Shown here: in pieces, positions 25,535 to 34,883 of the stretch
Layout: every line of letters starts with the position of its first letter
Numbering within the stretch: the stretch's first letter is position 1
DNA from: Agromyces humatus
GTDB taxonomy: Bacteria; Actinomycetota; Actinomycetes; Actinomycetales; Microbacteriaceae
Reading direction: 5' to 3'
Assembly: GCF_021228295.1 (NCBI RefSeq)
Contig: NZ_JAJQPD010000006.1
Location: 62,001-126,000, forward strand
Length of the DNA stretch: 64,000 nt
Translations under genes and position numbers: made by a program
Notes under the pieces: model-generated
What the model was told of the DNA's origin: nothing
The model's input: only the letters and a program-made list of their open reading frames with translations
Databases searched by the model: none

Positions 25535-26670
25535 TTCGTCGGCCCCACTTCTTGGTCGTCGTCGCCCTCGCGGGGCCCGCCGGGCGCCCGGAGTCCCAGC
25601 CGCTCGGCGAGGGTCAGGCGCGCTGACGCCGCGGGCCCGGTCTTCGCCCCATTCGGGTTCGCATCCGCCGCCACCGCATCGTCGGCCAGGGCGCCCCCGG
25701 CCGTGACGGGTACCGCAGCGGTGGCCGCCGCAGTGATGCGGGCAGCCTCGTCGGTGACCTCGTCGCGCTCCTCGGGTTCGACGTAGAGCGGTTGCGCCTC
25801 GCGCATGTCGTCGGTCGTCACCTTGGGAGCTGCCGCCTTCATGCGCTTCTTCTTCACGACCGCAGTCGAAGCTGCCGCCGCGGCGCCCGCGTGCTCTGGG
25901 GCGGATGGGGTCTCGGTTTCGGCGTCGGACTCGGATTCGACCTGGCGTTCGGCGGGCGGGGCCGGCTCAGCGTCGGTCTCGGCGAAGGAGGCGCCGTAGC
26001 CGGCGCTGCGCTCGTCGCGAACGATGTCGCCCGCGGACAGCTCGATCACGCGTCGCTGCATCTGGTCGACGATGCCGGCCTCGTGGGTGGCCATCACGAC
26101 CGTGGTGCCACCCGCGTTGATGCGTTCGAGTAGCGTCATGATGCCGGCACTCGTGACGGGGTCGAGGTTGCCGGTGGGCTCGTCGGCCAGCAGGATCTGC
26201 GGCTTGTTCACGATCGCCCGGGCGATGGCCACACGCTGCTGTTCGCCACCAGACAGCTCATGGGGCATCCGCTTGCCCTTGCCGTCGAGCCCGACGAGCT
26301 TCAACGTCTCGGGCACCGCCGACTGGATGTAGCCGCGCGACTTGCCGATGACCCGCAGGGTGAACGCGACGTTCTCGAAGACCGACTTGTTCGGCAGCAG
26401 GCGGAAGTCCTGGAAGACGACGCCGAGGTCGCGACGGAAGTAGGGCACCTTGCGACTCGAGATCGACCCCAGGTCTTTGCCGAGCACGTGGATCTTGCCC
26501 CTCGTGGGCTTCTCTTCTTTGAGGATGAGCCGGAGGAAGCTCGACTTGCCCGAGCCGGATGCGCCGACCAGGAACACGAACTCGCCACGGAGGATCTCCA
26601 CGCCGATGTCGCTGAGTGCGGGACGGGACTGACCGGGATAGGCCTTGGTGACGGAGTCGAATCGGATCAT
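25531..26670 (-). CDS. ftsE: Cell division ATP-binding protein FtsE with a long C-terminal extension
   Basis: A 379-residue ABC ATPase. Walker A GASGSGKS (36-43), signature LSGGEQQR (about 139-146), Walker B with DEPTGNLD (about 165) and H-loop ATHE are intact. The usual FtsE ends near residue 229. Here about 150 residues follow: a low-complexity acidic, Ala/Glu/Pro-rich stretch, a basic [11 protein letters not shown] patch, and a conserved-looking tail [14 protein letters not shown]. The extension runs in frame to the ftsX overlap, so it is not an artefact of a missed stop. Its role is unknown; it could bind other division proteins. Confidence 0.93.
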   Translation of the reverse strand: MIRFDSVTKAYPGQSRPALSDIGVEILRGEFVFLVGASGSGKSSFLRLILKEEKPTRGKIHVLGKDLGSISSRKVPYFRRDLGVVFQDFRLLPNKSVFENVAFTLRVIGKSRGYIQSAVPETLKLVGLDGKGKRMPHELSGGEQQRVAIARAIVNKPQILLADEPTGNLDPVTSAGIMTLLERINAGGTTVVMATHEAGIVDQMQRRVIELSAGDIVRDERSAGYGASFAETDAEPAPPAERQVESESDAETETPSAPEHAGAAAAASTAVVKKKRMKAAAPKVTTDDMREAQPLYVEPEERDEVTDEAARITAAATAAVPVTAGGALADDAVAADANPNGAKTGPAASARLTLAERLGLRAPGGPREGDDDQEVGPTK

Positions 26671-26782
26671 TTCGGATCGAGCCTAAGCAACACGGCGCTG
26701 TTCGCGCCCGCGACTCGCCCGATTCTCAGGTTGCGGCGGCGGTAGGTTGAAGGTGGTGCCCGAGCGCACCATGGGAGGAATG

Positions 26783-27532
26783 ATGAGCGTCCCGTTCATC
26801 GGCATCGTCGCCGATCGCAAGTCCGCGAGTTACGGAGCGTGGGTCGACATCCCCACGGACGCGATCTCGCACACGTATGTCTCCGCCGTTCAGGAGGCAG
26901 GCGGGGCGCCCATCCTGTTCCCGAGCGTCGATGTGCACGTCGACGATCCCGAGCGCCTGATCGACCTCATCGACGGCCTGTTCCTTCCCGGCGGGCGCGA
27001 CCTCGACGCCGAGCTCTACGGCAGCGTCGCGCATCCGTCGAACGACCCGCCGCTGCGCGTACGCGACGAGCTCGAGATCGCCCTGACGCGGCTCGCCCGC
27101 GAGCGGGATGTGCCGGTGCTCGGTGCCTGCCGAGGGATGCAGGTGCTGAACGTCGCGCTGGGCGGCACACTCGAGCAGCACCTCGGCGACCGCGTCGATC
27201 TCACCCCGCACCGCGACATCTACGGCGAGCACACGTCCCACCCGGTGTCGATCCACCCCGACACCCTGTTGCGCAGCATCACGCACGAGGCCGAGTTCGA
27301 GATCTCGTCGCACCACCACCAGGGCGTCGACCGGCTCGGCGACGGACTCACGGCGTCGGCGAGCGCGCCCGACGGCGTGATCGAGGCGATCGAGGCCGCC
27401 GACGGCGCGTTCTGCCTCGGGGTGCAGTGGCATCCCGAGGAACGGCTCGATCCCGAGGGCATCGCGCTCATCCGGGCGTTCGTGGCGGCGGCGGGCGCGC
27501 GATCGGAGGCGAAGCTCGCGGTGGCGTCGTAG
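26783..27532 (+). CDS. Gamma-glutamyl-gamma-aminobutyrate hydrolase family (peptidase C26) protein
   Basis: A 249-residue class I glutamine-amidotransferase-like hydrolase of the PuuD branch, which cleaves gamma-glutamyl amides such as gamma-glutamyl-GABA in polyamine breakdown. The nucleophile elbow GACRGMQVLN, the FLPGGRD segment and the catalytic GVQWHPEE are present. Of several in-frame starts, ATG 26783 is best: GGAGG is 4 nt upstream and the conserved PFIGI strand starts right after it. No other polyamine genes are nearby, so the physiological substrate is uncertain. It is divergent from ftsE. Confidence 0.88.
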   Translation: MSVPFIGIVADRKSASYGAWVDIPTDAISHTYVSAVQEAGGAPILFPSVDVHVDDPERLIDLIDGLFLPGGRDLDAELYGSVAHPSNDPPLRVRDELEIALTRLARERDVPVLGACRGMQVLNVALGGTLEQHLGDRVDLTPHRDIYGEHTSHPVSIHPDTLLRSITHEAEFEISSHHHQGVDRLGDGLTASASAPDGVIEAIEAADGAFCLGVQWHPEERLDPEGIALIRAFVAAAGARSEAKLAVAS

Positions 27533-27618
27533 CGCGAGCGCGCGACCGCGCGAGGGTGGGGACGCTCGCGGCGCCCCCCCACGTCGGGTCAGCGCCTGCG
27601 GCCCCGGAATCCGAGGCG

Positions 27619-28059
27619 TCAGCTGACCGCGCTGCGGACGAGCTCGGTGACCTTCTGCTCGACCGCCGGCGTCCAGTTGCGGATCGCGAAGCCCACGGCC
27701 CACAGGTCGCCGTCGTCGAGGCTCGCCCGGTCTTCGAACCCGATGGTCGCATAGCGCGTCTTGAACTTCTTGGCCGGCTGGATGAACACGAGGATCTTTC
27801 CCTCGCCGTTCGCGTAGCCGGGCATGCCGTAGTAGGTCTTGGGAACGAGGTCGGGCGCAACTTCGGCGACGACCTTGTGGAGCCCCTCGGCGAGCACCTT
27901 GTCCTCGGGCTCCAGCGCGGCGATGGCGTCCAAGACCGCCTTCTCGCCGGCGGCGCGGCTCTTGCCGGCCTTCTCCTGCTCGCGGAGCTCCTTGGCGCGC
28001 TGCTTGACCGCATCGCGCTCGTCTTTGCTCAGTCCACCGGAGGTGTCCGTCTCGGCCAT
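27619..28059 (-). CDS. DUF1801 family protein
   Basis: A 146-residue soluble protein. The N-terminal third is a charged helix (KQRAKELREQEKAGKSRAAGEK). The remainder matches DUF1801/YdhG-like proteins: YYGMPGYA, then FIQPAKKFKTRYATIGFED and LDDGDLW. Some relatives have been proposed as iron chaperones, but function here is not shown by sequence. ATG 28059 has AGGGAG 5 nt upstream. No operon partner is apparent. Confidence 0.82.
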   Translation of the reverse strand: MAETDTSGGLSKDERDAVKQRAKELREQEKAGKSRAAGEKAVLDAIAALEPEDKVLAEGLHKVVAEVAPDLVPKTYYGMPGYANGEGKILVFIQPAKKFKTRYATIGFEDRASLDDGDLWAVGFAIRNWTPAVEQKVTELVRSAVS

Positions 28060-28245
28060 GGTTTCTCCCTGCTGGATCTCATCGGCGGCGCCGCGCTGCA
28101 CGGCGCTTCGATCTCAGACTATGGGGGGCCTTCACCGCGTGCTTCTTCGATCCTGCTTGATCCGGGTCATCCGTTGCACGTCGCCGACGATCTCCAGTGA
28201 CGAGGTGACCGACTACGCGATGGTCGCGGTGTCGTCGACCAGGGC

Positions 28246-29355
28246 TCAGTCGTCGGCCTTCTGCTTGCGCCACTTGATGCCGGCGGCGATGAAGCCGTCG
28301 AGATCGCCGTCGAAGACGTGGCTCGGGTTGCCGACCTCGTAGTCGGTGCGCAGGTCTTTGACCATCTGGTACGGGGCGAGCACGTACGAGCGCATCTGGT
28401 CGCCCCAGCTCGCCGTGATGTTGCCGGCCAGCTCTTTCTTCTGTGCAGCCTCCTGCTCCTTCTGGATCAGGAGCAGTCGCGACTGCAGCACGCGCATCGC
28501 GGCGGCGCGGTTCTGGATCTGCGACTTCTCGTTCTGCATCGAGACCACGGTGCCGGTCGGGATGTGGGTGAGGCGCACGGCGGAGTCGGTGGTGTTGACC
28601 GACTGGCCGCCGGGGCCGCTCGAGCGAAAGACGTCGACGCGGATGTCGTTCTCGGGGATCTCGATCTCCCCCGCTTCTTCCATGAGCGGGATGACCTCGA
28701 CGGCGGCGAAGCTCGTCTGCCGCTTGCCGGCCGCGCCGAAGGGGCTCATGCGCACGAGGCGGTGCGTGCCGGCCTCGACGCTCAGGGTGCCGAAGGCATA
28801 AGGGGCGTCGATCTCGAACGTCGCCGACTTGATGCCCGCCTCTTCGGCGTAGCTCGTGTCCATGACGGTGGCCGAGTAGTTGTGCTTCTCAGCCCAGCGC
28901 AGGTACATGCGCATGAGCATCTCGGCGAAGTCGGCGGCATCCACGCCGCCGGCGCCGGCGCGGATCGTGATGACGGCCGGGCGGTCGTCCCACTCGCCGT
29001 CGAGGAGGGTCTGCACCTCGAGGTCGCCGATCGCCTTCTGCAGGGACTCGAGCTCGACGCGCGCCTCAGCGGCGCTGTCTTCGTCGCCCATCTCGTTGGC
29101 GAGTTCGATGAGCACCTCGAGGTCGTCGAGTCGCGAGTCGATGCTCTTCACGCGTGCGAGCTCGGACTGGCGGTGGCTGAGCGCGCTCGTCACCTTCTGG
29201 GCACGCTCGGTGTCGTCCCACAGGTCGGGCGCGCCGGCCTGCTCTGAGAGGCGAGCGATCTCGGCTTCGAGGGCGTCGACGTCGACGACGGCACGGATGT
29301 CGCGGAAGGTGGAGCGCAGCGCGGCGATCTCGGGCGAAAGGTCAAGTTCCAACAT
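28246..29355 (-). CDS. prfB: Peptide chain release factor 2
   Basis: A 369-residue class I release factor that reads UGA and UAA. It carries the SPF stop-codon recognition motif in [12 protein letters not shown] and the GGQ hydrolysis motif in [16 protein letters not shown]. The frame is continuous from ATG 29355 (GGGAAGG upstream), so the programmed +1 frameshift of many prfB genes is absent. It lies upstream of the ftsE-ftsX-smpB set on the same strand, with two unrelated genes in between. Confidence 0.96.
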   Translation of the reverse strand: MLELDLSPEIAALRSTFRDIRAVVDVDALEAEIARLSEQAGAPDLWDDTERAQKVTSALSHRQSELARVKSIDSRLDDLEVLIELANEMGDEDSAAEARVELESLQKAIGDLEVQTLLDGEWDDRPAVITIRAGAGGVDAADFAEMLMRMYLRWAEKHNYSATVMDTSYAEEAGIKSATFEIDAPYAFGTLSVEAGTHRLVRMSPFGAAGKRQTSFAAVEVIPLMEEAGEIEIPENDIRVDVFRSSGPGGQSVNTTDSAVRLTHIPTGTVVSMQNEKSQIQNRAAAMRVLQSRLLLIQKEQEAAQKKELAGNITASWGDQMRSYVLAPYQMVKDLRTDYEVGNPSHVFDGDLDGFIAAGIKWRKQKADD

Positions 29356-29418
29356 GGCCTTCCCAGCCTAGTCGCGCTTGCTGTACGGCAGAATCGAACC
29401 ATCCGAAGGCAGGTGGTC

Positions 29419-30345
29419 GTGGACGTCACGGAGTGGTTGCTCGACTCGGATCCGGCGATCCGTTGGCAGGTGATGCGCGACCTCACCGATGAGCCGGCCG
29501 ATGTGGTCGCGGCCGAACGCGCCCGCGTCGCCACCGAGGGCTGGGGTGCGCGGCTGCTCGCACTGCAGGGCGCCGACGGGCAGTGGGGCGGCGGCACCTA
29601 CTCCCCGAAGTGGATCTCGACCACGTACACGCTGCTGCTGCTGCGACTCCTCGGACTCGACCCCGCCTCGACACAGGCGCGTGCCGCCGTCGAGCGCGTT
29701 CGCGAGGGCGTGAGGTGGCAGCGCAGGAGCAGCGGTCCGTACTTCGCCGGCGAGACCGAGACCTGCGTGAACAGCATGGTCGTGGCGCTGGGCGCGTACT
29801 TCGGTGAGCACGGCCCCGAGCAGCAACGCCTACGGGAATGGCTGCTCGGCGAACAGCTCGACGACGGCGGATGGAACTGCGAGTCGCCCGCGCGTTCGAC
29901 GAGGTCGTCGTTCAACACGACGATCCTCGCGCTCGAGGGCCTGCTCCAGGTCGAGCAGTCGGCAGGCGTCGATCCCGTGATCGCCGCCGCACGCACTCGC
30001 GGCGAGGAGTACCTCCTCGAGCGACGGCTGTTCCGCTCGCTGACCACCGGCGCGGTGGTCAGTCCGACCTGGCGGCTGTTCTCGTTCCCACCGCAGTGGC
30101 ACTACGACGTACTCCGCGGGCTCGAGTACTTCCGTGCCGCGGGAGCACCACCCGACCCGCGGTGCGGCGAGGCCATCGACCTCGTGCGAGAACGACGGCG
30201 CACCGACGGACGGTGGCCGTTGCAGCACACCCACCGTGCGCGGACTCACTTCCCGATGGAGGACGGCGACGGCAAGCCGAGCCGTTGGAACACCCTGCGC
30301 GCCCTGCGCGTGCTGCGCTGGTACGAGCACGGGACCGTCGGCTGA
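29419..30345 (+). CDS. Squalene cyclase / prenyltransferase-repeat-like protein
   Basis: About 308 residues, predicted all-helical. It shows the alpha/alpha-barrel repeats of terpenoid-cyclase-like proteins: GADGQWGGGTYSPKWISTTYTLL, LLGEQLDDGGWNCESP and RRRTDGRWPLQHTHRAR, each with the G-x-W/G-x-G turn. No DxDD catalytic acid motif is visible, so cyclase activity is doubtful. The protein may be a scaffold or another enzyme on this fold. GTG 29413 and GTG 29419 are both possible starts. It is divergent from prfB and followed 34 nt later by an MFS gene. Confidence 0.7.
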   Translation: MDVTEWLLDSDPAIRWQVMRDLTDEPADVVAAERARVATEGWGARLLALQGADGQWGGGTYSPKWISTTYTLLLLRLLGLDPASTQARAAVERVREGVRWQRRSSGPYFAGETETCVNSMVVALGAYFGEHGPEQQRLREWLLGEQLDDGGWNCESPARSTRSSFNTTILALEGLLQVEQSAGVDPVIAAARTRGEEYLLERRLFRSLTTGAVVSPTWRLFSFPPQWHYDVLRGLEYFRAAGAPPDPRCGEAIDLVRERRRTDGRWPLQHTHRARTHFPMEDGDGKPSRWNTLRALRVLRWYEHGTVG

Positions 30346-30379
30346 GGATTCCCGCCGCCGCGGGTGTAGCGTCGAACCG

Positions 30380-31669
30380 ATGACCGATGCGACGCCCCCG
30401 TTCTCGTGGCGCTCGATCATCCTTCCCGCGTTCCTGCCGACCCTGCTGTTCGCGCTCGGCGAGGGCGCGCTCATCCCCGTCATCCCCGTCGTCGCGACCG
30501 ACCGCGGCGCCTCACTCGCGCTTGCGGGACTCATCACCGCGATGCTCATGGTCGGCCAGTTGGCCGGCGATCTTCCGGCCGGATGGCTCGTCGCCCGCAT
30601 CGGGGAACGCAACGCCATGATCGGGGCGGCGATGCTCGCCGTCATCGGCGTGCTCATCGCGCTGGTCTCGCCCACGCCTGCCGCGCTCGGCATCGGTGTC
30701 TTCCTGCTCGGGCTCGCCACCGCCGTGTTCGGCCTCGCACGCCACGCGTTCCTCACGAGTTACGTGCCGGCGCGAATCCGTGCCCGCGCACTCTCGACGC
30801 TCGCGGGCGTGTTCCGGGCGGGGTGGGCGATCGGCCCATTCGTCGCCGCGGCGATCATCGCGTCGACCGGATCGTCCGAGCCCGTGTTCTGGGTGCTCGT
30901 CGCCAGCTGTTTCGCGGTGGTCGTCGTGCTCCTGCTGCTGCCCGACCCCGAGCGCGTCTTCGGTGCTGCGCGGCTCGCGCGCGAGACATCCGCTCACGGC
31001 AGTGAGACCATCGAGCGCGGGCTGACAGCCGGCGAGGCCGAAGCGGATGCCTCGTCGCACGGCGTGTTCCGTGCGATCGTGACCCATCGCGGGGTGCTGG
31101 CCCGCGTCGGCTCGGGCGTGGGCGTGCTGTCGGCGATCCGGGCGAGTCGCACCGTCATCCTGCCGCTGTGGGCCGTCTCGATCGGCATGCCCGCCGACAT
31201 CGCGGCGATCGTGATCGGCGTGTCGGCGACGATCGACTTCGCCCTGTTCTACGTGAGCGGCTGGATCATGGACCGGTTCGGCCGGCTGTGGGGCGCCATC
31301 CCGGGTCTCATCGGGCTCGCGACCGGGCATCTCGTGCTCGCGCTCACCCACGACGTGCCGGCCGCCGACCTGTGGTTCACGGTGGTCGCGGTGCTCTTCG
31401 GCGTGGCCAACGGCATCACGAGCGGGGTCATCCTCACGCTCGGCGCCGACCTCGCCCCGAAGGCGAACCCGGCGCCGTTCCTCGGCGCATATCGCACCAT
31501 CGCCGACACGGGCGCCGCGGCGGCACCCCTCATCGTCGCGGCGGTCACGAGCGTCGTGTCGATCGCGGCGGCGAGCGCGACCATGGGCGTGCTCGGGCTC
31601 GTCGGGGCCGGCCTGCTCGCGCGCTACGTGCCCCGCTACGTACCTCGGCGGCGACGCGGGTGGGGGTGA
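30380..31669 (+). CDS. Major facilitator superfamily transporter
   Basis: A 429-residue, 12-helix MFS permease. The first half has GLITAMLMVGQLAGDLPAGWLVARIGERNAM, containing the G-x-x-x-D-x-x-G-x-R loop between helices 2 and 3. A charged cytoplasmic loop (about 190-240) separates the halves. The second half repeats the pattern with YVSGWIMDRFGRLWG. Drug- or metabolite-efflux members look like this, but substrate cannot be assigned. It follows the terpene-cyclase-like gene closely and may share its transcript. Confidence 0.88.
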   Translation: MTDATPPFSWRSIILPAFLPTLLFALGEGALIPVIPVVATDRGASLALAGLITAMLMVGQLAGDLPAGWLVARIGERNAMIGAAMLAVIGVLIALVSPTPAALGIGVFLLGLATAVFGLARHAFLTSYVPARIRARALSTLAGVFRAGWAIGPFVAAAIIASTGSSEPVFWVLVASCFAVVVVLLLLPDPERVFGAARLARETSAHGSETIERGLTAGEAEADASSHGVFRAIVTHRGVLARVGSGVGVLSAIRASRTVILPLWAVSIGMPADIAAIVIGVSATIDFALFYVSGWIMDRFGRLWGAIPGLIGLATGHLVLALTHDVPAADLWFTVVAVLFGVANGITSGVILTLGADLAPKANPAPFLGAYRTIADTGAAAAPLIVAAVTSVVSIAAASATMGVLGLVGAGLLARYVPRYVPRRRRGWG

Positions 31670-31777
31670 CTTCGGCGCTCCGTGAGAGAACACTGGAACT
31701 GCGCGCGCCGTCCAACGAGTTCGCGCGTCGCGTCGCTCGACGACGAGCGTCGCGCCGGAACCGCGAAAGGCAGTGAC

Positions 31778-32374
31778 ATGGCCCAGATCATCGAACACGA
31801 GCCTCCCTACAACGTCGGCTACTTCGTCGGCAGTCTCGCCACGGCATCGATCAATCGAACCCTCTCGAAAGCGCTGATCCGCCTGGCGCCGGACGGACTC
31901 GAGTTCACCGAGATCGCGATCCGCGACCTGCCGCTCTACAGCTACGACTACGACGGTGACTACCCGCCGGTCGCTCGCGAGTTCAAGCAGGCCGTGAAGT
32001 CGTCCGACGCCATCCTGTTCGTGACCCCCGAGTACAACCGCTCGATCCCGGGGGGCCTGAAGAACGCCATCGACTGGGCGAGCCGTCCGTGGGGGCAGAA
32101 CTCGCTCAGCCGCAAGCCCTCTGCGGTGATCGGCGCGTCGCCCGGTCACCTCGGCACCGCGGTGGCCCAGCAGAACCTGAAGAGCGTCTTGTCGTTCTGC
32201 GACTCACCGCAGATGAACGCGCCTGAGGCGTACATCCACATGACACCCGGGCTGATCACCGACGACGGAGAGGTGACGAACGACGGCACCGCCGCGTTCC
32301 TGCGCAATTTCATGGACGAGTTCTACATGTTCATCGAGCGGGTGCTGACGGTGGTGCCGCGACCGGAGCACTGA
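31778..32374 (+). CDS. NADPH-dependent FMN reductase
   Basis: A 198-residue flavodoxin-fold oxidoreductase. The phosphate-binding loop GSLATASINRTLSKAL binds FMN, and PEYNRSIPGGLKNAIDWASRP is the family hallmark that contacts the isoalloxazine ring. Members reduce FMN, quinones or chromate with NADPH. ATG 31778 has GAAAGG 7 nt upstream. It converges on the tad operon with only 5 nt between stops. Confidence 0.92.
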   Translation: MAQIIEHEPPYNVGYFVGSLATASINRTLSKALIRLAPDGLEFTEIAIRDLPLYSYDYDGDYPPVAREFKQAVKSSDAILFVTPEYNRSIPGGLKNAIDWASRPWGQNSLSRKPSAVIGASPGHLGTAVAQQNLKSVLSFCDSPQMNAPEAYIHMTPGLITDDGEVTNDGTAAFLRNFMDEFYMFIERVLTVVPRPEH

Positions 32375-32379
32375 GCGCA

Positions 32380-32826
32380 TCAGTGGAACACCGACCGCGC
32401 GGTCGCGGTCACCTCGATCGGCACCGCGATCGGCAGCAGCTCGGTGTGGATCGGCGCGTGCCACACGGCGCGCAGGGTGATCGTGGCGCTGCGGCCGTCG
32501 GCGGATGACGCCTCGACGAGTTCGACGTGCGCGAGTTCGTGCGCCGCCATGCTCAGGTAGTCGGCTGCGACACGCTGCACGTCGGCATCGTCGAGGTCGA
32601 AGGCGAGGTCGTCGCCGTCGACCCGTATGGAATCGAGGCTCCACGACTCGGCTGCGGCAAGCGCGGCGCCATCGGCAACGGTGAAGAGCCGCTTGCGGTC
32701 GAGGTAGAGCGACGTCGCCGCGGCGACGACGAGTACGAGCGAGAGCCCGAGGAACGAGAAGAAGATCGTCAGGAGCAGGGTCGATCCCTGCTCTCCACCG
32801 CCCATCCGGTCGCGCATCTGCGACAT
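32380..32826 (-). CDS. TadG-like pilus assembly protein
   Basis: A 148-residue protein. One N-terminal membrane helix (LLLTIFFSFLGLSLVLVVAAATSLYL) follows GGEQGSTLL, the position of the TadG-type Flp-pilus region. It continues with RLFTVADGAALAAAES, the adjacent conserved turn, and an extracytoplasmic beta-rich domain. The ATG shares one base with the stop of the preceding tadE gene, which indicates translational coupling. It is the last gene of the tad operon. Confidence 0.8.
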   Translation of the reverse strand: MSQMRDRMGGGEQGSTLLLTIFFSFLGLSLVLVVAAATSLYLDRKRLFTVADGAALAAAESWSLDSIRVDGDDLAFDLDDADVQRVAADYLSMAAHELAHVELVEASSADGRSATITLRAVWHAPIHTELLPIAVPIEVTATARSVFH

Positions 32827-33317
32827 CACGACCCGCCTCGTGCGAACCGGGAGATGGTCTGCGTCGCACTCGCCTCGACCGGCACGCTGCCCACCAGGCC
32901 GAGTTCGAGCACGTCGGGCACCAGCGGCAGGCGCACCTGAGCCTCGACCGTGACTCGAACGCTCGTCCCCGGCGCGTCGCATCGCGCGCTCAGGCAATCG
33001 ATGACGACGGATGCCGCTTCGGCGTCGACCCCGTAGTCCGCGAGCGTCACTCGCACCGCCCGGTCGACGGCGGCTTCGGCGCTCGAGCGATCACCCGTCT
33101 GCACCGCGATGCGCGCCGCCTGTCGGGCTGCGCCCTCGACCGCGAGTGCACCGCCCTGGACGGAGGCCAGTGCGAGCACGAGGTACACGATGGGCACGAG
33201 CAGGAGCATGCCGACGGTGAGGAACTCGAGGGATGCAGACCCCCGCTCGCCGTGCTCAATCGAAGCGTCGCGCTCGGGCGAAGTGTCGCGCTCAATCGAG
33301 CGTCTCGACTGCCGCAT
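32826..33317 (-). CDS. TadE-family pseudopilin
   Basis: A 163-residue protein with a TadE-like N-terminus: ERGSASLEFLTVGMLLLVPIVYLVLALASVQ. The Glu at position +5 of the helix, typical of type IV-type pilins, is present, followed by the AARQAARIAVQ stretch. The secreted part has two cysteines (CLSARC) that could form a disulfide. It overlaps the previous tadE gene by 26 nt and the next gene by 1 nt. Confidence 0.83.
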   Translation of the reverse strand: MRQSRRSIERDTSPERDASIEHGERGSASLEFLTVGMLLLVPIVYLVLALASVQGGALAVEGAARQAARIAVQTGDRSSAEAAVDRAVRVTLADYGVDAEAASVVIDCLSARCDAPGTSVRVTVEAQVRLPLVPDVLELGLVGSVPVEASATQTISRFARGGS

Positions 33318-33690
33318 GCCCGGTCACCTCCAGCCCGCGCGCGAAGCCCAGCAGTCCGATGACCGGCATCGTTGTCCGCACCGTGATCGCCACGACCGGA
33401 ACACCCCCGATCGCCGTGCGGCTCGCCGTGATGTCGCCGGCGAACTCGGTCGAGATCGCTGTGCCGATGAGGTCTCGGGTGCGCACGATTCCGGCCTGCT
33501 CCCCCGCCCCCGCCAGCGCGGCGTAGCGCGCCCCTTCGGCGGCGGCATCGAGCACCGTGTTGCGCACGTGCAGGGCGAGGGCGAGTTGCACGACGGCGAG
33601 CGCGACCACGGTGAGCAGGACGCCGACGAGCGTGAACTCGGCGACGGCCGAACCACGTTCATCGTCGAGGGCCCTCCGTAGGCGCGACAC
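33292..33690 (-). CDS. TadE-family pseudopilin
   Basis: 132 residues. The N-terminus DDERGSAVAEFTLVGVLLTVVALAVVQLALAL is a classical TadE pilin helix with Glu +5, followed by DAAAEGARYAAL. GTG 33690 is chosen because the conserved helix begins about 12 residues later; open sequence further upstream is unlike any pilin and would cover the small pilin-like gene. It probably forms a minor component at the pilus base. Confidence 0.82.
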   Translation of the reverse strand: MSRLRRALDDERGSAVAEFTLVGVLLTVVALAVVQLALALHVRNTVLDAAAEGARYAALAGAGEQAGIVRTRDLIGTAISTEFAGDITASRTAIGGVPVVAITVRTTMPVIGLLGFARGLEVTGHAAVETLD

Positions 33691-33707
33691 CTCGTCCCCG
33701 CGAGCGC

Positions 33708-33875
33708 TCAGAATCCGAGTACGCGGCTGATGGCCTGATCGAACACGCCGCTCAGGGCCGGCCCCGCGAGCCCCCAGATCACGATGACGAGTCCGGCGGT
33801 CATGAGCGTGATGAGCACCCAGCCGGGGACATCTCCCCGTTCGTCGAGCAGGCGCTCCCGTATCGGCGTTCGCAT
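33708..33875 (-). CDS. Small Flp-like or pilus-associated membrane peptide (55 aa)
   Basis: A 55-residue peptide in the place usually held by the major Flp pilin. It reads MRTPIRERLLDERGDVPGW, then one helix (VLITLMTAGLVIVIWGLAG) and a short amphipathic tail. GAAAGGA lies 6 nt before ATG 33875, so translation is well supported despite its size. The DERGD-V start resembles the TadE leader, but the usual G / xxxxE-Y prepilin cleavage motif is missing, so processing is uncertain. It sits 60 nt from tadC and 17 nt from tadE. Confidence 0.72.
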   Translation of the reverse strand: MRTPIRERLLDERGDVPGWVLITLMTAGLVIVIWGLAGPALSGVFDQAISRVLGF

Positions 33876-33935
33876 GTGCAGTCCTTTCGTCGGGGCCTGA
33901 TCGCTTCAGGCCGGTGTTCCTCGTGGGCTCCGCCA

Positions 33936-34883
33936 TCAGAACCCCGCCTGCAGCACCAGGTACCCCGGGAACAGTGCGAAGGCGATGGTCACGGGAAGGA
34001 TCAGGAAGATGAGCGGGACGAGCATGGCGATCTCTTTGCGACCGGCCAGCTCGATGATCGTGCGCTTCGCCGCCTCACGCGCATCGCCCGCCTGGGATCG
34101 CAGCACCGCGGCCAGCGGAGCGCCGCGTTCGAGCGCGCCGAGCACCTGATCGAGCGCACGCGAGAGCGCGGCGTGATCGAGCGCGTCGCAGAGTTCGGCG
34201 AGCGCCTGACCGAGCGGCACTCCGGTGCCGACGGCCGCGACGACTCCGGCGAACTCACGGGGCAGTTCACCCGCACCGGCATCGGCGACTCGTCGGATGG
34301 CGTCGAGCATTCCTTCGCCCGCGGTGAGGCTCAATGTCAGGAACTCGAGCACGGTCGGCAGTTCGGATGAGATTCGTGCGAGCCGGCGCTTCGCGCGACG
34401 ACCGAGCAGCCAGTCGCGCGCCGCCGCACCGAGCCCGGCCGCGAGGAAGGGCAGCGCAACGCGCACGACCATCGGCATGCTCGCGAACGATGGTGCCAGC
34501 ACCGCGAGCGCCGCCGCGATCGCGAATCCCGCCGCCGCCCACGCGAGTTGTTCCCCTCGGAAGCGCTCGACGCTCGCGGTCGACCCGGCCTGTCGAAGGC
34601 GCTTCGCGATGATCTCGTTGCCGCCGAGCCAATCGGCCAGGAGGTTGCGCAGCGAATGCGTCAGCGGTGCCACGATGAGGCCGAGCACGGGCGACGGATC
34701 CGCCGAACGGCGCGCGACCATGACGCGAGCCTCGGCCGAGATGTCGGTGATGAACGGAGCGACGCGCTCTGCGAGTCGCGGCCGCCCGATGCGCGGCAGG
34801 GTCGACAGCACGAGCCAGAGGCCCAGACCCAGCACCACGCCGCAGAGCACGCCGAGCGCAGCGACCCCGTTCAGCGGAACCAT
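33936..34883 (-). CDS. tadC: Tad secretion inner-membrane platform protein TadC
   Basis: A 315-residue type II secretion F-domain protein. Helices occur at the N-terminus (GVAALGVLCGVVLGLGLWLVL), near the middle and at the end (IAMLVPLIFLILPVTIAFALFPGYLVL). The T2SSF core is ELPTVLEFLTLSLTAGEGMLDAIRRVAD with ALDQVLGALERGAPLAAVLRSQA. TadB and TadC form the platform on which the TadA ATPase acts. ATG 34883 lies inside the end of tadB (13-nt overlap). Confidence 0.9.
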   Translation of the reverse strand: MVPLNGVAALGVLCGVVLGLGLWLVLSTLPRIGRPRLAERVAPFITDISAEARVMVARRSADPSPVLGLIVAPLTHSLRNLLADWLGGNEIIAKRLRQAGSTASVERFRGEQLAWAAAGFAIAAALAVLAPSFASMPMVVRVALPFLAAGLGAAARDWLLGRRAKRRLARISSELPTVLEFLTLSLTAGEGMLDAIRRVADAGAGELPREFAGVVAAVGTGVPLGQALAELCDALDHAALSRALDQVLGALERGAPLAAVLRSQAGDAREAAKRTIIELAGRKEIAMLVPLIFLILPVTIAFALFPGYLVLQAGF

